A DNA stretch of 64,000 nucleotides from Lobosporangium transversale (taxonomy: Eukaryota; Mortierellomycota; Mortierellomycetes; Mortierellales; Mortierellaceae). The stretch spans positions 186,001 to 250,000 of the forward strand of contig NW_019029021.1 of the NCBI RefSeq assembly GCF_002105155.1, written 5' to 3'. The first letter of the stretch is position 1, and every line of letters begins with the position of its first letter. Positions 12,589 through 24,269 of this stretch are shown here, piece after piece. The position numbers were made by a program, and so were the translations under genes. The notes beneath the pieces are model-generated. The model saw only the letters and a program-made list of their open reading frames with translations, did no database searches and had not been told where the DNA came from.

Positions 12589-13486
12589 ATGTATAGATTT
12601 CCATGACTGCATGGCAAGATCTCTTGGACTTTATGAAATATGTTTGGATAAGAGACGAACAGCTCATTTGCAGCATACATAAAGGCTCTAGCAGTCAGCA
12701 AGAAAGTTTGCATTGTTAAAGAGGTTCATGCGGCTATTTATTGAGATGCTCAGAGTGGATTATGTGAGAGGAAATGGGAAAAGTGAGGGAGTGAAGATCG
12801 TTGCTCTTTCGCGCAGCTGCAATATCTTTTTTCAGTTGACCGCACATGTCTGAAGAAATAAGAAAATACTTCCGTATAAACACCATCGTACAAGTGCAGA
12901 CACGGTTACAAACTCCTTTTGAGCAGGATGGCCATCTAGCATTCTATCGAACACTCAGTAATGTTTTACCGGTACAATTTAAACATTCAGAGCGTAGAAA
13001 AGAAAGGAGTATGTCTGATGTGTTCAAACACGAGATGTATAGTTGTAAAAGTAAAAGTTTGATACTATATCTGGCAAGAGAATTCTGGCGGTGAGACAAT
13101 GGTGATAGGAGCGTTCCAAGAACAACTGCGTACTCTCTATATCGACGCTATGAAAAGTCTTGTTTAAGAAAAAGAAGCCATAGTAGAGAAAGAAGAAAGG
13201 GGATTCAAACGAAGACGAGATTCGGCTTTCTCTTCAGCTAAATCACAACTCGTTGGGCAGCCATAAAAGAAAAAGCACTTTCATATTGACACAAACATTG
13301 GTTGTAAAGGTTACTTTTGCAATGTGTAATTCTTGTAAATGTTTTTATTACTACAATGGTCCTTATCATCACCATCATATAGATTGTATTGCAATTTTCA
13401 GGAAGTGGATATGCACTAAAAGGCTCATGTGTAAGGTCCCTGTCTCTGTGTTAGGATAGGATGTGACAATGCTCTTCGTTTCTTCT

Positions 13487-15022
13487 TTAATATTGGTTAG
13501 TGGATATGTTATGCTTTTTCAGCAAAGTAGCTACACTGCTCTCGTTCAGATCACCAAGCACGCATTCAAGGTTTGGCCAATTGTTCACCATCCATTCCGC
13601 ATCCTCAAGCTGTATTCTCTGGTGTTTATCCCTTTCAAAACTCAGCGAACGTAGTCTCTTCAGATTGGCTAGTTCATCCAGACCTGATTTTAATCTCAAG
13701 TCTAGCGACCGCCTATATACACCCCTTGAGGCCCACTCTACTTCAAAATATGAGTTCCAATCTGCTAGATCAATATGTTCTAGCTGTGTCAACTTGCCAA
13801 GTCGTCTAAAGGCAATGCGTGTCTTTGTCATGCCTTCTTCAGTCTCTTGATCAACATCTACCTTAAGATCGATAGCCAGTTGAGTCAACCCAGTACAAAC
13901 CCATTCTGCTCCTTCGATAATCTCTGTCACCGTAATACTAACCCCAACCAGGCTTTTCAATCGCGGACAGTTTGATAGAATAGTCTGAGCAAAACCGGAG
14001 CGTCTATTCAACTTCAATGTCTCGACGGTCTCACAGAGCCTCCAGAGTCTAGTCTTTTGTACTAGTTGTCCACTATCCATCACCTCTTGCTTGTCAGCTA
14101 GCAATTCCTGTAAAGTGAGCTTATCAATTAGACCATAAGGGGCGCATAACCGTTTTAATTTAGTCATCCGCCTGAGAAGTGTTGCCATATCCTTGTCATA
14201 GATTAGCATATTGATAGATAGATCTGATAGATTACTCAGAGTCCAAGGACGCTGGTGATGTACTACCCTGTAGAATTTTGCTTGAGCAGCTGGGTCTCCC
14301 TCGGAGTAGTTGCAAATATTCAGTGAACACAATGCTGGACAATTCTTAACCAACATCCCGAGACAATACCAGCCAGTGGACGAGAATCGATTGTTGACTA
14401 TCGAGACATTATGAATACGCAACGTGTGTATATTTGGGAGAAGATATTCGCTGTCGCCACTACTCATGAAGTTAATAGGTGGCTGAAAGGCTGCATTATC
14501 CAATTCCAAGTGCCTAACTTTTTTGCAGACTTGAAGGAATAAGTCGGTTGCAACTTCGATATCTACGTGATAAACCTCCAAATGGTTGAGGTTGGTGCAT
14601 TCCAATAAAGCTTTCCACAGCTCTAGTGAAGCTTCTATTGCGGTCAAGTGAAAGCTAGTGATGATGGAGCTGCGAACCTTGATCTGGTTGACAAGGTGGA
14701 TCGGTTTAGGCCATTTACATCTCTTTCCATATGTAATGGACTTGAGGCCCTGTAACTGCCCATACATCTTTGGGAAGGAGGCTCTGAATGTGTAATCATT
14801 AAATATAATCTCTTTGATGTATCCCTTATGCTTATATATTGTTCTACCAGTAGGATTTCTGCTCGATGTGATAGTGATCTCTCTCCATACGAGGCCGATA
14901 AAAATCCTATGAAAATTCTTGGAGACGCGGATACAGCTTAGAAGATCGCTTCGGTCGAGCGACTCGCCAATGAGTAAGAGGATTTCCGGAATCTCCAAAG
15001 GATTTAACTTAAGACTGTCCAT
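13487..15022 (-). CDS. F-box/leucine-rich-repeat-like protein, copy A
   Basis: A single-exon 511-residue protein starting MDSLKLNPLEIPEILLLIGE. The first 50 residues form an F-box-like motif (PLEIPEILLLIGESL, DLLSCIRVSKNFHRIFIGLV). The rest is a series of leucine-rich, LRR-like segments with NLNHLEVYHV, LPNIHTLRIHNV and NLSDLSINM type spacing. Such proteins usually act as substrate receptors of SCF ubiquitin ligases. An in-frame ATG at 15055 would add 11 residues, but only the ATG at 15022 is shared with copy B at 34,921. About 20 residues differ between the copies, concentrated in the N-terminal two thirds; the last ~150 residues are identical. There are no stops or frameshifts, so both may be functional or only recently duplicated. 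The promoter is not shared between copies. Confidence 0.85.
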   Translation of the reverse strand: MDSLKLNPLEIPEILLLIGESLDRSDLLSCIRVSKNFHRIFIGLVWREITITSSRNPTGRTIYKHKGYIKEIIFNDYTFRASFPKMYGQLQGLKSITYGKRCKWPKPIHLVNQIKVRSSIITSFHLTAIEASLELWKALLECTNLNHLEVYHVDIEVATDLFLQVCKKVRHLELDNAAFQPPINFMSSGDSEYLLPNIHTLRIHNVSIVNNRFSSTGWYCLGMLVKNCPALCSLNICNYSEGDPAAQAKFYRVVHHQRPWTLSNLSDLSINMLIYDKDMATLLRRMTKLKRLCAPYGLIDKLTLQELLADKQEVMDSGQLVQKTRLWRLCETVETLKLNRRSGFAQTILSNCPRLKSLVGVSITVTEIIEGAEWVCTGLTQLAIDLKVDVDQETEEGMTKTRIAFRRLGKLTQLEHIDLADWNSYFEVEWASRGVYRRSLDLRLKSGLDELANLKRLRSLSFERDKHQRIQLEDAEWMVNNWPNLECVLGDLNESSVATLLKKHNISTNQY

Positions 15023-15129
15023 GTTGCTGTTGATGGAATGTGGGAATGGAGGCATGGAAGTGAAAAAAAAGGCGTGACTGGATTTTGCTTAGCACTGAGC
15101 AGTAGTAACTGTTAAACACCATTGTATGT

Positions 15130-15709
15130 GACACAAACTTTGAGCAGGATGCATTCTATCAACTACCCATCTTTCGCATCATTGATGATTACAACAAATA
15201 TATGGGTGAGGTTAATATCGCAGACCAACTTCGTCAATACTACACTGCTCAGATGAGTGCAGAGTTGTACTTGGGTGCCGCTCTTCTTGTGGCTATTAGA
15301 CACAGGTATCGTCAATTCATACATAGTATAGCGTACCAATAACAAATCGACGAGGAAAGACGGACATCGTCGGTTTCGCTTGAATCTTGTAAACCAACAC
15401 CTATCACTCTCCAGCCCCAAGTTGTCATCAAGTAAAGGCACTCAAAAAGGGAATTTGAAGCTGAGGAATACCCTGAAATTACTATCAAGATATCAAAAAA
15501 GCAAATACATTACTAAAAACAACTCTACTCCAAATCCTCACCGACATCTATTGGGACTTCATTACCTAGTAAGAGCTGAAAGAAGCGAAGACAGGGGTAC
15601 TAAAGGCAGGATGACATGCGTCAACTGTAGGCTCAAGAGTCTAAATGAAGGCAAGGAAACTACTTCTCGGACAGAACGGAGCTTACGTTACATGCAAAGT
15701 CTTTCTTAG
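15130..15709 (+). pseudogene. piggyBac-like transposase relic (C-terminal part)
   Basis: The + frame from 15130 to 15342 reads PIFRIIDDYNKYMGEVNIAD followed by QLRQYYTAQ. This resembles the conserved DYNKYMGGVDIADQLR-type segment of piggyBac-family DDE transposases. It then hits a stop. After a frame change, 15354-15709 continues HRRFRLNLVNQHL, similar to the segment that follows in that family, and ends with a CVNC pair in a degraded zinc-ribbon-like tail. The N-terminal transposase domain and terminal inverted repeats are missing. It lies just upstream of F-box copy A on the opposite strand, so transposons have been active in this accessory block. Confidence 0.7.
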
Positions 15710-15737
15710 GACAGAATTGCTTTAAGGAGCATCATAC

Positions 15738-15738
15738 C

Positions 15739-15769
<31 letters not shown>
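15738..15769. repeat. Poly-A tract
   Basis: A run of about 29 adenines sits at the junction between the piggyBac relic and the diverged segment fragment at 15,776. Confidence 0.8.
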
Positions 15770-15771
<2 letters not shown>

Positions 15772-15775
15772 TTCA

Positions 15776-16060
15776 GGATATGGATTCTTGGCATGAGAAT
15801 TCTGGCAGTGACACAATGCCAATAGTAGCATTCAAGGAACCATTGCGTGCTTTTTATTTCAACGCTACGAAAGAAATTGCTTAAGGAAAAGAAGTAATAG
15901 TAAGGAAAAGAAGAAAAAGGAATTGAGCGAAGGTGAGATTTGGTTTTCTCTTTAGCTATACCACATTCTGCATAGCGCAACTAGCAACCACAGAAATATA
16001 TTTTTTCACGCAATGGTTTGTAAATAGTATTGTAGCAACTTTAATCACCTTCACTAAGAC
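15776..16060. repeat. Fragment E: diverged copy of part of segment A
   Basis: GAGAATTCTGGCAGTGACACA at the start matches the segment A stretch near 13,078 (GAGAATTCTGGCGGTGAGAC). Similarity continues for about 280 bp through the TTCTCTTTAGCTA region, aligned to 13,080-13,340 with many substitutions. The orientation is the same as segment A. It shows that the duplicated sequence belongs to an older dispersed family. Confidence 0.7.
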
Positions 16061-16747
16061 CCTATCATGATCATTCTTAAGCGGATGGATGACACATGTC
16101 CAAGGATCCTTGTCCCCCGTCCATTCTTTTTCTCGGACAACGAATATACTGTGTAACTTTAGGAACTCATATTTCGCATGGCACCCTGTAGCTCTTGAGT
16201 ACTGGCATAAACAGATTCTGTAGGTTGGCTAGTTGATCTTAGTCTCCAGTACGATGTCATTGTTATTTTTCTGGCTAGACAGTATTTACTTCATCTCGCT
16301 CTCTCTTTTTTTCTTTTCTTTTTTTCCTCTTCAGCTCTCACTGCTTGCACTTGCTGCAACAAAGGCAACAAGAGGGCGTCTTCGAGATGCTGTCCGAAAT
16401 GAACACTGACGTATTGATATCGATCGTGTTTTAGGGCCTGCTCGGACTGAGCGTAAGCGAAATCAGCATTGCCTTGACATCGAATCTGCTTTCAACGCAT
16501 CCTATGCTTGTCATGGTTATCTATGCCCCTCAGTCCTAGTGCAGAAGGCGTATTCCACTTCAACACAATAGAGGTGCCTTCGAGTGACTGCTTTCGTTTT
16601 AGAATCTATTTCCTCTAGCATTTTCAGCTCTTCAGCTTCTAGCCACTCCTTTTTTTTACACAGCATACTTCTCATAACTTCTTGTTGCAAGGCTTAAAAA
16701 AATAAAACGAACTTCTACGACCACTCACAATTGTTCACATTTCAGTC
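16061..16747. other. Intergenic, upstream of the LMBRD1-like gene
   Basis: About 690 bp with a pyrimidine-rich stretch at 16,295-16,335 and no convincing reading frame. The promoter of the downstream gene presumably lies here. Confidence 0.4.
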
Positions 16748-19471
16748 ATGGTTGAAAACTTGCTTCATGTTGTTGGTGCATGGGGTGTATTTGGCATCAT
16801 GGTCGCTGTAAGAGAAACAAAGCTGCCACCACTATAAAAGCAAAATAAAAAAAAACTTCTTTGTCGCAAGGCTTTAGATACCCCAGTGGGAGAAGACATG
16901 GTTGTGGAAGCCTTTAGTCTAATAATGACACATTATCCAATGTAATTCACCACCCCCAACGCCTTCTTTAGATTCTACTCGGTTTCTCCATATTTTTCAC
17001 AGTATACTATTCCAGCGCAAGAGACAGAGAGCCATTCGCTATGATCATCACCATCCTTGCTCTTACACTCTGTCTCTCAACTGTTACCCTCTTTCCAATT
17101 GACATCTTCTTGGTCTCGCGGACTTTGGACCCTGCAACAGGGCTTAGACGTCCCTGGGCTACGGACGAAGTTATAGCCAGCATGCAACTTGTCGTAAGCG
17201 TCGTCTACTATGGTAAAGACACAAACGTGCAGTTTTTTACTTAATCATGTCGCAACAAGTCGCCTTCATGCAGTGAGAATGGAATGGATAGACAGATCGG
17301 TTCTGCTCCTGCTCCTCGTGAAAGCGCAGTTGAATGTTTTGTAAATGAAACTCAGCTCTTTCAATGGTTTCTTTACTTTAAACATTGATAAACAATATTA
17401 ACAAAATACTTGCACTTGATTATCGTGCACCAATTTTTTTTTTTTTTTTTTTTTTTTTGTTCAACGACTTTATGCCAAAAATAATGATTATGATCGTGCG
17501 ACCTTGGAATAATTCTGATGGTCATGATGACGGCTTTGTATATACTTTCTTGGCGCGCTATAGTCGCATATGGCCTGATTGCAAGCTTCTGCTTTTTTTG
17601 GATCCCACTTGCATATTTCTACTTTGAGGAATTCGAAGAGGACCAAACAGTGCAGCGACGACTGATGGCCTCTCTCAAGTACACAGCCTTTTTTATCGTC
17701 ATTGCCTGTATTTTATTGGTGACAGGTCTATTCATCAAGCCCAATGATCATGATAACAGAGATCTTGAATGGCTTCGGAAAATACTAGCTGCTTTGGGTA
17801 AGCTGTTTATGGTTTGCATAATAGTTAGTGGAAAGATGCTCAACCTCATTCTCACGTCACTTCGTCATCTGAAATCACTCCAATGATAGCCCACATTACT
17901 AACCATCATCTCTTTTCTTTCTCTTTGTCGGCTGGGCTGCATTAGATGGACCTGGTGCGCTCGCGTTTGTCGCAGGAGTGTTGTCCATTATCGGGATGTT
18001 AGTTCTTGTCTTTTACACGGTATGCAATGCAGAACCATCATCCACTAGAGTGTTTCAAATCAGTCAATTCATAGCATCTTGGTCGCACAAATTAATTCAT
18101 TTCTTTTATACTCTAGGCACCAGGACTTTCCTTGCTACCTATGCATCTATTAGCTGGCTACCAATCCATCTCAGCAAAGGTCAATGAAACTAATGCAGAA
18201 TTAATTGCGAATAGAGAACGACTCAACGCCATCAGGAACCGTTATCCCCCTACAAGCAACTGTGAGATTTCAGAACGTGATCGTCTTGCGATCAATGAAC
18301 TTGAAAGAGAGGAGCTGATCCTGGAGAGCCGGTCGAGAATGGTGCAGAGGACTAGAGATAGTTGGGCAAACAAGTGTCATTGGATTGTCCGGCCATTTGA
18401 GATTGTATTGGGACTTGCAGCGACAACCCTTACTATACTGCTGATCACGTCTATCGCCATCACAACGCTTGATAACCTGAAAGAGGAGGGCTGCGGAGCT
18501 CCATGTGGATATATTCTGACACATCCAAACCTCCCTAATCCTCTCAACTTACTTTTCTTGGAACTGTCTCCAGTGAGTAACCGATAGACACTCAAGGTCG
18601 ATTACATATGTGTTACTCAGCTCAGCTCAACATATACTAACACTAACCTTTTATGCAACACTAGTTCTTTCCTGTTGACTACATCTTAATGTTAATGATC
18701 ATTCTCTACATGTTCTGGGCCACTACCAAGGGCATCATATCCATCGGTATTCGATTTCTATGGGTTAATTTGTACAAGTTCCGAAGAGCCGCAACACAGC
18801 CACAAGGCTTGTTAGCAGCCACCATGCTCCTGATGCTTAGTCTTACAGGAATGTACTATTCACTTACTATGACTGTTGCCCCTGATTACTCAATGTTTGG
18901 TAGTCAAAAATATGTAAGTCTATCGTAAAGTGTTTCAGAAATAGCGAAAGACATAGGCCAGATGAATCCTTGAAACTAACATTAGTCTTTGATATAGTGC
19001 AACCACACTATCACTAATTCAACTAGAGACTGCAGCGACTATCCTACATTGATCATTCCATGCCATATTGGTGCTCCTATTGAACTCTGCACTCCAACTG
19101 TCACTTCATCAATTGTTTTGAAGATTATTCTGGGAACACCAGGACTTGGCATTGCATTCTATTACACTCAATGGCTACTCTTACTCGTATTCGTAGGAGC
19201 TCTAGTATTTAATCTAGTACAAGGTTGCAGACATGGATTTGGAGTAGATCCTGCTCTGGAAGACGGGGAAGATATGGATGATATCGAATCTAGGGGCCTA
19301 TTGAGCGCCATTGGAGCAATGAATGCAGATGGAGGAAGGAGAAGAGCAGGACGACGAGGATTGTTAATCCCAGGAGAAGGCTATGGATCTATCCAAACGA
19401 CAAGACAGGGATCAGATCCTACTATCCCTACTTATCCATCTTCACCGGGAACTGCGACGAATATTCCTTAA
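16748..19471 (+). CDS. LMBRD1-like lysosomal/vacuolar cobalamin transporter
   Basis: A polytopic membrane protein of the LMBR1 family, closest to LMBRD1, which exports vitamin B12 from lysosomes in animals. Seven exons: 16748-16807, 16972-17212, 17564-17797, 17946-18019, 18117-18572, 18665-18913 and 18998-19471, giving 1788 nt and 595 residues (human LMBRD1 about 540). The start is MVENLLHVVGAWGVFGIMVA, continuing ILLGFSIFFTVYYSSARDRE. Family landmarks are LLPVDIFLVS-like FPIDIFLVSRTL, FFWIPLAYFYFEE, GMLVLVFYTAPGLSLLPMHL across an intron, FFPVDYILM, and FLWVNLYKFRRAATQPQGLL. A cytosolic loop rich in Glu and Arg separates the two halves. The C-terminal tail is disordered and Gly/Arg/Ser-rich. 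Intron 2 (351 nt) contains about 22 thymines. The vacuolar location is inferred from the family. Confidence 0.9.
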
Positions 19472-19637
19472 GAATGGCAATCGCTTGAATAACCTGGAAG
19501 CCCCAGCATGCACTTAAAAAATGGGCATTTTAACAACTTGACTTCAGACCTCTTTAATCCATGTTGCGGATAAACAGAAGTATTTTCATATATAGTGCTC
19601 CCATTCATTAGTGATAATAATAAAAAAATGTAAATAG

Positions 19638-21075
19638 TTATCTTTGCTTTGCATTCAGTAGTTTGCTCAAGATTCGATCCTCTAATTCTTGTAACCGGTG
19701 ATCAATTGTGGTCATAATTCGAGCCTCCATCTGAGCAAGGTCCGCCTTTGTTGCGTAGACAATTTGCTCTTTGGCGGTTTTGTTTGTAGCAGGCTCTGAT
19801 GGCATAGTATCTGAAGATGAGATATCATGAGCAGATATCGATAAAGGTTGAGAGGCCGGACCAGATGTTATTGCTGTGCTTGTCAAGTGTCCCTGGTTTT
19901 GGATAGTTGATGACAGTTGATGGTGCTCCATTACTCTCATTAAATCTTTAGCCCCTTGTGGTAAACTATCAATCTGCATCTGGCCCATCAAGGCTTTGAC
20001 TTTTTCAAGATCGATTCCGGAGGCGTTGTGGTCATTCCTTGATACTAAAGAAACTCTAGAGTTTTCTAGTAGGAAAGGAAGAGGAGGAAACACGTTTGAT
20101 ACTAATCCTGACGTTGCTGCCATTGTTGTTTCTGAAGAAGGTGTTGGTAAAGAATCTGCAGTTGATGCTGTTGAAGCCGCAACGGCTGATGATTCATCTT
20201 GTTGGAGTAGTTTTCCCTGAATCACCAGCCAATGCAAGTTAAGACTTGAACCTTGCGATTTGGGGACAAAAAACTGAAGAATGTAATATCTTTGAGTTGA
20301 CTGCTAGTATGTTCCCTAACGTTTTTTTCTTTTTCTTCTTTTTCTTTTCAGTCACCTTGAACAACAGATCACGACATTTTCGCGGGTAGTCTTCATTAAC
20401 TTTTATCCTGAATAACTGAGGCTTCATTCGATTATTAAAAGTTGAAGAAGCTAGGCTATCGGGGTTACCAGGTAATGGGTCTCCTCGGAAAGTACCCACA
20501 TAGTCTCCAGAAGAGTACAACTCCACCGTTCTAGCACTGGACAGAATTGTTATCGCACTGTATGTAAACGCTAAAGCGTGTCGTACGTTTTTTTGAAAAC
20601 GGTGTCTGAAGGCGATGGCTAGAGTCTTTGAGGGCTCGACAAACTTGCAGACAGACTCTTGAACACTCAAATGTTCTTCCACAATCTGATCGTGATCTTC
20701 AGAGCCAATTAGCGGCAAATCGGTCTCCTGAATAGAAGAGACTCTTAATAAGCGCTCTACAGGCGACAGCTGCCGTATTTCTTTGTCTTTGTCATTTTTT
20801 AAGTACATTGTCTGACTTATTGAGCTCCAGTCCAAGGACCCTGAATTTTGCAAGGCCCAATCCGGGCTCGGTTCATTTTCCTAAAAGGAGAAAGAGGATG
20901 AGCGATATTAATGCAATAAACACGATAAACGTTGCGCAACGTTCGATTGCCTAGATATGTATTCATTCAGTACACACATTGGACTGTATGAGCCTCTTAC
21001 CTCTGAAAAATGACACACATTTCGAATGCTTCCATCACCATTGTAGATTTGGTTGGCATAAAAGTGAAATGCCAT
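19638..21075 (-). CDS. PAAT (C10orf88)-like coiled-coil protein, tentative
   Basis: Three exons, 21075-21001, 20880-20356 and 20216-19638, total 1179 nt and 392 residues. The protein begins MAFHFYANQIYNGDGSIRNV. Its middle contains YSAITILSSARTVELYSSGD followed by YVGTFRG, which resembles the segment with SEAR-MEVY and EYCGTxRG that I recall from the animal ATPase PAAT/C10orf88 family. Its C-terminus is a short coiled coil (DLAQMEARIMTTIDHRLQEL). The two features occur in the order expected for that family. PAAT has been linked to mitochondrial ABC transporters and iron balance. The identification rests on remembered motif resemblance only; an unrelated beta-rich plus coiled-coil protein is possible. 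The gene is divergent from the SLY41-like gene. Confidence 0.55.
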
Positions 21076-21752
21076 TCTTTTTCTCTTCTGTTTTTTTTTT
21101 TTTTCTTTTTTTTTCTTGATGGTACTGAAGTACTGAAGCATATTGAACGTGGAATGGAACTTGAAAGGGTATGGTTTTAGAAGCATTGGCATCCAAGCCA
21201 CCAAGATGAACAGAAACAGACAACAGTGCAGATTGGATTGGTTTCTTTTCACTCCCACGGTGCACTGTTTCACAAACTAATGTGCCGCCTCTACAGATAG
21301 CCGCTAAGGTGGAGACACATCAGTAAACCATGGGGCACTTAATCAAGAGATCGAAAGGGGAAGAATATAGACTGACAGGGCAAAGATGTTTGTAAGTGTA
21401 TATTGATGGTAAATCGAATAAACACTCCATGTATGAGCAGCTAATCTTATGAAGAGAGCAGACGGAAATCCTAAACCCCCCTGGCATTTGTATAAATGAG
21501 TAAATGAGTTCAGATCTGCTTATCAGTCTATAGGCTGGTAATGTAAAAATAGACTTCTGAATAGCATGGTTCCCAGCCTATTCCTGTTCCTGTTTCTCTT
21601 ATCCTTGCTCTTTATTCATCCATCCTTGTCTCTCTCATCCACCATCCTCTTCTCATCTCCTGATTGGTCTGTGTTGTGTGTTGTCCTTTTCTACTCTCAA
21701 TAAGACCACTTCTCCCTACTCTTACTTATCAACTATAGCCATCCTTTTAAGA
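21076..21752. promoter_or_regulatory. Shared divergent promoter region
   Basis: About 680 bp between the starts of the PAAT-like gene (minus) and the SLY41-like gene (plus). The right part, 21,580-21,720, is strongly pyrimidine-rich on the + strand, as is common just upstream of fungal start sites. No unambiguous TATA box was found. A poly-T/poly-A stretch lies at 21,090-21,118. Confidence 0.45.
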
Positions 21753-24269
21753 ATGGTCACTGCTACTGCTGCCACAAGTGTGCCACCCCTTTGCCAGCCT
21801 CACTTGTACCAACCAGCAAAACCAAAGGATCAATCTGCATCAGCTGCATCAGCTGCAGCAACACCTGTCCACAGAAACCAAGCTCATCAAGCTTCACAAA
21901 TGCAACATCAGCAGCAACAACAACAGATCTCTACCGCTGATGTTCTTTTCGAGACCCCAGGTCAACAAAATAATGACAGTATACCATTCTTCAATGATCA
22001 TAGTATCAGTAATGGGACTAGTATAGAGAATCCATTGATGGTGCATGTCCAGCAGCTTCCAACGCCAAGGACCTCCTTCTCTTCTGGCGGTGCTTCCCCA
22101 CCAGAGAACCTTTCGCCTAGCTCTCATCCTAACGTATACCACACTCTGCAGCAAACGCAGCAATCTCGCCTCACACCAACCTCTTTGGCCTCTACTGCTT
22201 CTTCACCTTTTTCAAGTCCTGTACCCACATTACCGAGCACAATTGCTTCAACTCCTGTCTACGATGACAGCCATATCAATGGCTTGAGCCTTTCAGGCAA
22301 TACACCAATATCCTCTTTACCAAAGTCGCCATTGTCGACTAGCCATTTGTATCAACCACAGTCTTATCCAGCTTTGCGTTCGACCTCGCCTGCCTTGAGC
22401 TCAACACTGGGTCCCTCCTTGCATGATCCCTCGACGTCTAGCAGCATCACACATGGCCTCAATGCCTCTTATCCTACTGGATCAAACATCTATCACATGG
22501 GGGGTACCTCCAATACGCTTGGTAGTCGTCCACCAAATCAAACACAATATCTTAACGATCAGCACCAATTCCGGATGCAGCAACAGGAGCAGCTTTACCT
22601 GGATGACGAAAAAGAGCAACTAAAGAAGAATACTCGATCTGCGCTCAATGGTGTAGCAACGTTTTTACCTCCAGCGTTGAATCAAGGTCTCAGCAAGGTG
22701 GTCTATTCTGCTCAGGAAGCCATTTCATCAACCAACAGTAAGCTGTCCTTGCCTTCAAGTCGCTCTTCCATAAATGGTTCGTCATCATCGACCGCAACAG
22801 GATTGAGTATGAATGCTAGCTCAGTTCGAGGCGTTTTGCTCAGACTTTACAGAAGCAGCAAATTGCCTTTGCTTTGCCTATTATGGTATCTGTCCTCGGC
22901 AGTGACCAACAATATTGGCAAGCAGATCATGAACCAATTCAGATACCCCGTTACCCTTACATTTGTACAGTTTGTGTTTGTGTCACTGTTCTGCTTTATC
23001 CTTGGATCTGTGTTCAAGATGACAACGATCCGTAAGCCCACGATGGGCATTTTGCAAATGACCGCACCTTTAGTTGGATTTCAGGTTGTGGGACATATGT
23101 TCTCCAGTGTGGCCATTAGCCGAGTCCCACTGAGCTTTGTGCACACAATTAAGGTGAGCAAAGCAACAACAACAACAACAACAAAAAAAAAATACACCCC
23201 TTGTGCATTATCAAGAATAATTATCAAGGGGTGCCTGATAATGATGAAATGAAGACGCAACATTGCATGGTTCGCAGGCTTGAGCAAGGGGGTTTGGACT
23301 AGAAAAGGCTATCGCTTCCATCGGCAGCAATCAAACCATAATCGGGGACTGTCCATTATGGGTTGAATGCATGACCCTCCTTTATTATTTTTTTTATTCC
23401 TCAATAATTACACAATCCACTGACAAAAAAAAAAATTGTCTTTTACAATGATTTAGGCGCTTTCACCATTATTCACGGTTATATTCTACCGTGTTATTCT
23501 TGGAACGACCTATAATAGAGATGTTTATATCTCACTTATTCCATTGACTGCAGGAGTAATGCTCGCTTGTCGTCTTTCACTGGAGTTTAACAATCTCGTT
23601 GGTTTGGTGTGTGCTCTTGCATCTACACTCGTTTTTGTGACACAGAACGTGTTTACGAAAAAGATCTTATTCAGCAATAAGGCGAAACAAGAGAAGCTTG
23701 GAGGACTTGGAAACAAGGAGGTTACCAAAGAGGATGATCCTGTGGAGGACATTGGAACGAACGCTCAGAAGCTCGATAAGATCAACATTCTATTCTACTC
23801 ATCCACCATGGCAGCCATTTGTATGATCCCTATATGGCTCTATGCCGAAGGCGTGGGACTTTTGTTCCCAGAGGAGACTGGTGTTAATCATGCTGTATAC
23901 TCATCTAACTTTTGGGGTATTGCCTGGTTGTTGTTCCTGAACGGTACCTCACACTTTTTCCAAAACATCTTTGCATTCTCGGTCCTGGCCATAACCTCGC
24001 CCGTGACATATTCGATTGCATCATTGGTCAAACGTATTGTGGTGATTGTGGCAAGTATCATCTATTTCCATCAAACACTTGGGGCGACGCAATGGACGGG
24101 AGTGTGTCTAACATTCTGGGGTCTGTGGCTATACAATTCGGCCAAAAATTCAGCCAAAGTCCGTCCTGTAGGAGGTATTCTGGCCAGTGCCAACGTTGGT
24201 CGGGGAGGCAGCCGTAGCTTTGGACGAGGTCTGCTGGATACTGACAGGAAAGCAGGCTTTTTGGCTTGA
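21753..24269 (+). CDS. SLY41-like TPT/nucleotide-sugar transporter family protein
   Basis: A drug/metabolite-transporter superfamily protein with a triose-phosphate-translocator domain, most like yeast SLY41, an ER/Golgi membrane protein. Two exons, 21753-23153 and 23457-24269, give 2214 nt and 737 residues. The first ~360 residues are Ser/Pro/Gln-rich and likely disordered. Transmembrane segments then start at KLPLLCLLWYLSSAVTNNIG, followed by QFRYPVTLTFVQFVFVS, GFQVVGHMFSSVAISRVPLS and FVHTIK, which joins ALSPLFTVIFYRVILG across the intron; this junction is a hallmark of the family. Later landmarks are FWGIAWLLFLNGTSHFFQN, SPVTYSIASLVKRIVVIVAS and QWTGVCLTFWGLWLYNSAK. The start is the first in-frame ATG. 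Substrate cannot be told from sequence. Confidence 0.88.

Larger units (their letters stand above)
11790..15027. repeat. Segment A: 3.24-kb segmental duplicate (inverted copy at 34,916-38,153)
   Basis: Every position tested here pairs with segment B with a constant coordinate sum (49,943), so the two copies appear collinear over 3.2 kb without net insertions or deletions. The end distal to the F-box gene looks identical, while the 5' half of the gene carries scattered substitutions. Homology stops 4-5 bp before the F-box ATG on one side and in a TTATCTTTATAAC stretch on the other. I found no terminal inverted repeats or target-site duplication. Part of the segment (11,790-12,590) recurs a third time at 44,594-45,406. 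Confidence 0.9.

Noticed and set aside
12516-12713. 65-codon frame shared with 37,230-37,427
   Set aside because: In copy D the frame is broken by a stop and an insertion, so the conservation there fits the hairpin better than a peptide.
12846-13459. Short + strand frames that recur identically at 36,484-37,097
   Set aside because: They are identical only because the DNA is identical; the diverged copies D and E do not keep them open.
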